Shown here piece by piece: positions 4,734 through 7,775 of a DNA stretch of 7,775 bases. The notes below the pieces were generated by a model. It saw nothing but the letters and a program-made list of their open reading frames with translations, was not told the DNA's origin and made no database searches. The stretch covers positions 1 to 7,775 of the forward strand of contig CALUVK010000065.1 of the NCBI GenBank assembly GCA_944324205.1, given 5' to 3'. The translations under genes were made by a program, and so were the position numbers. Positions within the stretch are counted from its first letter, which is position 1. The number at the start of each line of letters is the position of its first letter. The DNA is from Candidatus Gastranaerophilales bacterium (lineage in GTDB: Bacteria > Cyanobacteriota > Vampirovibrionia > Gastranaerophilales > Gastranaerophilaceae).

Positions 4734-5624
4734 ATGAATATTGAATATATTAGAGACGGTTTGATTGAAGAAATGCATAAAGGAGTAATTGAAAGGCTGG
4801 GTATTCCGTCCGGAGATGAAACTCCTTATTATCTGCGCTCCTGCGCTAAGCCATTGCAGGCTTCTCTTTTAACAGATTACAATATTGAGCTTGAAGAGGA
4901 TGAGCTGGCACTAATTTGCGGCTCGCATGCCGGAGAAGAGTGCCATATAGAGACTGCAAGAAGAATTTTGAAAAGATATAATATTGATGAGGGTTTTTTA
5001 AAATGCGGAGTCCATGCGCCTCTTTCCCGTTCAATGCAGGATAAAATGCTATTGCGGGGAGACAAACCGAAGGCAATTCATAACAATTGTTCAGGGAAAC
5101 ATGTCGGCTTTTTGGTTTTATGTAAAATTAACGGCTGGGATTTAGAAACGTATTATAAGCCGGAGCATCCGCTTCAAAAAGCAATAAAGAATAAAATTAA
5201 CACACTTTGTGAAATTAAAAATATTTACCCAGAAACAACAGACGGGTGCGGGGTTCCGATTTTGAGCATGCCATTATATAACATGCTTATCGGGTACAAA
5301 AATCTGCTTAAATACACTAAAATAATAGAGTCTATAAGAAATAACCCTTATATCTTCGGCGGAGAAGGCAGAATTGAGACAGAAATTATTGAAAAAACTG
5401 ATAACTTGATTGCAAAAGCCGGAGCCGGCGGGTTATGCATTGTAATGAATATCAAAGAAAAAGACGGATTTATAATAAAAATAAATGATTGTTCAATGGA
5501 AGCAAGAAGGTTTGCGGTTCTGGATATGATTAACAAACTCGGCTGGGGTAATATTGAATATGATAATAAAATCAAAACACTTCAAGGAAAGATTGTAGGA
5601 GAAATTAAGGTATATGAAAATTAA
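4734..5624 (+). CDS. L-asparaginase, Rhizobium etli AV type (Asparaginase_II family)
   Basis: This family hydrolyses L-asparagine to aspartate and ammonia by a serine/lysine mechanism with a bound metal, and is unrelated to E. coli AnsA/AnsB. The 296-aa product has the motif series RSCAKPLQ (35-42), GSHAGE (63-68), NNCSGKH (117-123), DGCGVP (170-175) and KAGAGG (228-233). By alignment to the R. etli enzyme as I recall it, S36 and K39 plus S64 correspond to catalytic residues, and C119, K122 and C172 to metal ligands; all are present. The N terminus is compact, lacking the usual strand between HKG and the first Ser motif, which accounts for part of its short length. The cytoplasm is likely, since there is no signal peptide. 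ATG at 4734 has no SD; an in-frame stop lies at 4707-4709. It overlaps ispE by 11 bp. Confidence 0.88.
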   Translation: MNIEYIRDGLIEEMHKGVIERLGIPSGDETPYYLRSCAKPLQASLLTDYNIELEEDELALICGSHAGEECHIETARRILKRYNIDEGFLKCGVHAPLSRSMQDKMLLRGDKPKAIHNNCSGKHVGFLVLCKINGWDLETYYKPEHPLQKAIKNKINTLCEIKNIYPETTDGCGVPILSMPLYNMLIGYKNLLKYTKIIESIRNNPYIFGGEGRIETEIIEKTDNLIAKAGAGGLCIVMNIKEKDGFIIKINDCSMEARRFAVLDMINKLGWGNIEYDNKIKTLQGKIVGEIKVYEN

Positions 5625-6474
5625 AGTAAACTGTCCCGCAAAAATTAATCTTACCCTGGAGGTTGTAAACAAACGAGACGACGGATTTCATAATATCAAA
5701 AGCATAATGCATACAATCAGCCTTTTTGATTATCTGACTATAGAAGCTCATAAATCAACAGTTTCCGATATACGGCTAAGCGGAAACAGCAGTGAAATTC
5801 CGTATAACGAAAAAAATCTTGTATATAAAGCCTGCGAAGCTTTCTTGCAGAAGAGCGGTATAAACGCGGAAATAGATATCTATATAGAAAAACATATTCC
5901 GGTTTCTGCCGGTCTGGCAGGCGGAAGTACTGATGCTGCCGGTGCAATTTGGGGATTAAATGAAATTTTTGTCAACCCATTAACTAAAGATGAAATACAT
6001 AACCTCTGCGCCATGCTCGGTTCGGATTTAAATGTTTGTCTTGAAGGCGGGTGTATTCTTGCTCAAGGCAGAGGCGAGATTATAAAAAAACTTGATATGG
6101 AAATAAACTATCCTATAACCTTAATCAAACCTAAAAAGCTCGGAATTTCAGCAAAAGAAGCTTATACAAAATACGCCTCTCTAAAATATAAGCCCCAAAA
6201 TAATATGACAGAAAAAATGCTGGAAGCCCTTAGAGCTAATTCGGATATTAAAAACTTTTTATACAACGATTTAGAATACGCTATTTCAGATGATTACACC
6301 GAACTAAAAAAAATAAAAGAAACTATTCCTGCATCAATAATGTCCGGCTCCGGCTCAACGTATTTTGTACTGGAAGATAGTATTAGTGAAGATTTGAGCA
6401 ATGATTATTTAATAATAGATGGCCTGCATTTTATACATTCCGGGGTGAATTGTAACAATTTTGTCACAAACTAG
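5614..6474 (+). CDS. ispE: 4-(cytidine-5'-diphospho)-2-C-methyl-D-erythritol kinase
   Basis: IspE phosphorylates CDP-methylerythritol at the 2-hydroxyl, the ATP-dependent step of the MEP isoprenoid pathway, and belongs to the GHMP kinases. The 286-aa product is full length with the motifs in order: CPAKINLTLEV (7-17, with K10), the glycine-rich P-x-x-A-G-L-A-G-G-S-T-D-A-A loop (96-109, ATP phosphates), GSDLN (136-140, with D138 as the likely catalytic aspartate) and SGSGSTYF (244-251, third GHMP motif). One deviation is Asn140, where relatives usually have Pro (G-x-D-x-P). It starts 11 bases inside the end of the asparaginase gene; AAGG lies 3 bases before the ATG and AGGAG 12 bases before, so initiation probably depends on coupling. 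ispG, ispF and other MEP genes are not in the window. Confidence 0.95.
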   Translation: MKIKVNCPAKINLTLEVVNKRDDGFHNIKSIMHTISLFDYLTIEAHKSTVSDIRLSGNSSEIPYNEKNLVYKACEAFLQKSGINAEIDIYIEKHIPVSAGLAGGSTDAAGAIWGLNEIFVNPLTKDEIHNLCAMLGSDLNVCLEGGCILAQGRGEIIKKLDMEINYPITLIKPKKLGISAKEAYTKYASLKYKPQNNMTEKMLEALRANSDIKNFLYNDLEYAISDDYTELKKIKETIPASIMSGSGSTYFVLEDSISEDLSNDYLIIDGLHFIHSGVNCNNFVTN

Positions 6475-6516
6475 CAAATAATCCTTTTAGAGGTTATATT
6501 ATGCTGTGAGGGTATT

Positions 6517-6522
6517 TATAAT
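6517..6522 (+). promoter_or_regulatory. Possible -10 element before the acidic-protein gene
   Basis: A perfect TATAAT lies 32 bases before the GTG start at 6555. No convincing -35 is found at 16-18 bp, so this is only a candidate. The 80-bp gap after ispE contains no clear terminator. Confidence 0.35.
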
Positions 6523-6554
6523 GTAGAAAAATATCCTTAACATGAGGTCTTAAT

Positions 6555-6944
6555 GTGGTAGATAACAGGTCTGCAGGTTTTTATGGTATAGGCGGGGCAT
6601 TTAATTTTAAAAGCGGTGACCCCTCCGGTACTGCTGCAAAAATGAGTCAGGACAAGTATGGTTCTGAGGCAATGTATCTTCCGCCTCCTGAGGAGGAAGA
6701 AGATGGTGAAAATTTTTATAACCAGCAGTTTGTTGATAGAAGTGCACTTTTAAGAGCAACGCTGAACTCTCTTGCTATGACTAATGTTGCGTCTGTTTTG
6801 AATTCTAAAAAACATAAGAAATCGGTTAAAGATATTCTGGATGAAGAGAGGGAAGAAGAAAGTGAAGAAAGTGAAAACGATAAAGAGCTTGAACGCTTAA
6901 AAGCTCAAGCAGACGAGGAGTTTAGAGAAGTCCAGGAAGAATAA
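6555..6944 (+). CDS. Small acidic protein of unknown function, GTG start
   Basis: I do not recognise this 129-aa protein. The first 35 residues are rich in Gly, Ser and aromatics (FYGIGGAFNF at 9-18). A PPPEEEED stretch follows (43-50), then a short helical segment with DRSALLRATLNSLAMTNVASVL (61-82), and a strongly acidic tail from 92 to 129 (EEREEESEESE and similar) predicted to be helical or disordered. No signal peptide, membrane segment or cysteine is present. GTG at 6555 follows GAGGT with 6-base spacing, a good SD, and no ATG codon occurs before residue 30, so GTG is the best start. It ends 6 bases before the end of the convergent gene. The function is unknown; the charged helical tail resembles interaction adaptors, but this is only a guess. 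Confidence 0.7.
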   Translation: MVDNRSAGFYGIGGAFNFKSGDPSGTAAKMSQDKYGSEAMYLPPPEEEEDGENFYNQQFVDRSALLRATLNSLAMTNVASVLNSKKHKKSVKDILDEEREEESEESENDKELERLKAQADEEFREVQEE

Positions 6945-6950
6945 TCATTT

Positions 6951-7775
6951 TTATATTTCATTTGCAGGAATTTCTTTGCCGTTTAAATCATAATATTTTT
7001 TGCTTCCGTCTGGATTTGTCTTTTCAATAATAAATTTTCCGTCTTTTAATATTTTTTTTGTTTGTATTTTGTTTTCTTTTTGTATTTGATTTATGTCTAC
7101 TGTTCCTGCAGTTTCATTGATTGCTTCAACAAAATTCTTTTTTACAAGCCAATTTTGCGGCATTTCAAAAGATAGTGTGTCTGAGAATTCGTTATTCTGT
7201 ACAATTCCGAGTTGCATTATTATGTCTGTACTCATTTCTGATGTTAAGTCATTAACTCGGTATTTAATATCGTTTTCCCATGAATTAAAATTCATGGCTA
7301 GAGCGGAATTTAAATTTGAAATAGCTCTATAAACCTGAACTCCTGTAGCTGAAAGTTTTGCAACTGCTTGTTCATGCAGGATAATTTCTGCAATAGAAGA
7401 AACTCCTCGTATAATAGGCGGAATGAGAGCGACCTCTTTTAGTTCATTTTCATATTTAGAAACATATTCCTGATACGGCATTCCTAAAATTTGTTGTGCA
7501 TTTTCTTCAAATATTTTTTTCTTTGCAGTTTCAACGGGCTGACTTTCAGGATTTTTGTACCAATTTTCTACTTGATTTTCAACCTCATTATATTTTTCTT
7601 CTAATTTTTGGTATTTATCAGCCAGTTTCGTCAAATCATATTGAGGCAATCTGTTTAGTAGAATTCCCGTTCCGGTAATTTCATTGGCAATTAACATTGT
7701 ATCTAAATTATGTGCCATTTCTAGGAATTCGGAATTGGTTTTATCTGTTGTTTTATTGGTAACTTTTGTTCTATC
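6951..7775 (-). CDS. Unknown protein, 5' end beyond the window
   Basis: I do not recognise this protein. The frame stays open from the stop at 6951 through ATG 7718 to the window edge, adding 19 residues (…SEFLEMAHNLD…). ATG 7718 has no SD, so the true start is probably outside and this is a 5'-partial gene of at least 274 residues. Numbered from that ATG, residues 28-58 form a charged coiled-coil-like helix, 60-180 are mixed helix, and 220-250 carry a small beta-rich tail: KDGKFIIEKTNPDG followed by SKKYYDLNGKEI. Two short hydrophobic stretches (about 98-118 and 165-173) are too short or polar for sure membrane helices. It is convergent with the acidic-protein gene and no terminator is visible in the 6-bp gap. 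Confidence 0.65.
   Translation of the reverse strand, partial: DRTKVTNKTTDKTNSEFLEMAHNLDTMLIANEITGTGILLNRLPQYDLTKLADKYQKLEEKYNEVENQVENWYKNPESQPVETAKKKIFEENAQQILGMPYQEYVSKYENELKEVALIPPIIRGVSSIAEIILHEQAVAKLSATGVQVYRAISNLNSALAMNFNSWENDIKYRVNDLTSEMSTDIIMQLGIVQNNEFSDTLSFEMPQNWLVKKNFVEAINETAGTVDINQIQKENKIQTKKILKDGKFIIEKTNPDGSKKYYDLNGKEIPANEI

Noticed and set aside
6480..6545. Hairpin GGTATTT / AAATATCC before the acidic-protein gene as an operator
   Set aside because: The arms need a bulge and the sequence is AT-rich, so it is likely chance; no partner regulator is nearby.
7096..7332. Other-frame open stretches opposite the unknown gene at 6951-7775
   Set aside because: They lie antisense to a longer frame, lack SD sites and have low-complexity hydrophobic translation, so they are shadows.

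Overview
The window looks like a low-GC bacterial chromosome segment with strong Shine-Dalgarno (SD) sites, sigma70-type promoters, flagellar export chaperones and an MEP-pathway gene. My best guess is a gut-type non-photosynthetic relative of cyanobacteria (Vampirovibrionia/Gastranaerophilales, 'Melainabacteria'). This rests on the overall flavour of the proteins, not on a marker I can prove; a Firmicutes-like genome is the main alternative.

Layout. Positions 1-171 hold two identical 77-bp copies of a hairpin-forming repeat, cut by the window edge. A leftward block follows, read here in its transcription order. First come flaG, fliS and a fliT-like gene (3777 to 2463), tightly packed and closed by a terminator at 2405-2440. 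Next is hup (HU) with its own promoter and a strong terminator (1951-1987). Then comes a regulator made of four GntR-type winged helices, with a palindromic, operator-like site over its own promoter. Last is infC (IF3), which starts on an AUC codon at 775; only an internal ATG would be found by a standard start-codon search. Its promoter lies at the end of the regulator gene.

A rightward block begins divergently from flaG. It starts with a 250-aa protein carrying a degenerate MshEN-like (GspE N-terminal) domain and a C-terminal coiled coil. A 116-bp intergenic region follows, built of octamer repeats in opposite orientations. After it come a Rhizobium etli AV-type L-asparaginase and ispE, which overlap by 11 bp, and then a small acidic protein of unknown function with a GTG start. 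The window ends with a leftward gene of unknown function, convergent with the acidic gene and running off the right edge.

How they fit together. flaG-fliS-fliT serve flagellar filament assembly, and the divergent MshEN-like protein could belong to surface or motility functions, but only its position suggests this. HU and IF3 are housekeeping genes with separate promoters. The parts least explained by known biology are the four-winged-helix regulator with its 22-bp-spaced inverted repeat, the octamer arrays directly abutting an SD-less start codon, and the 94-bp-period repeat.
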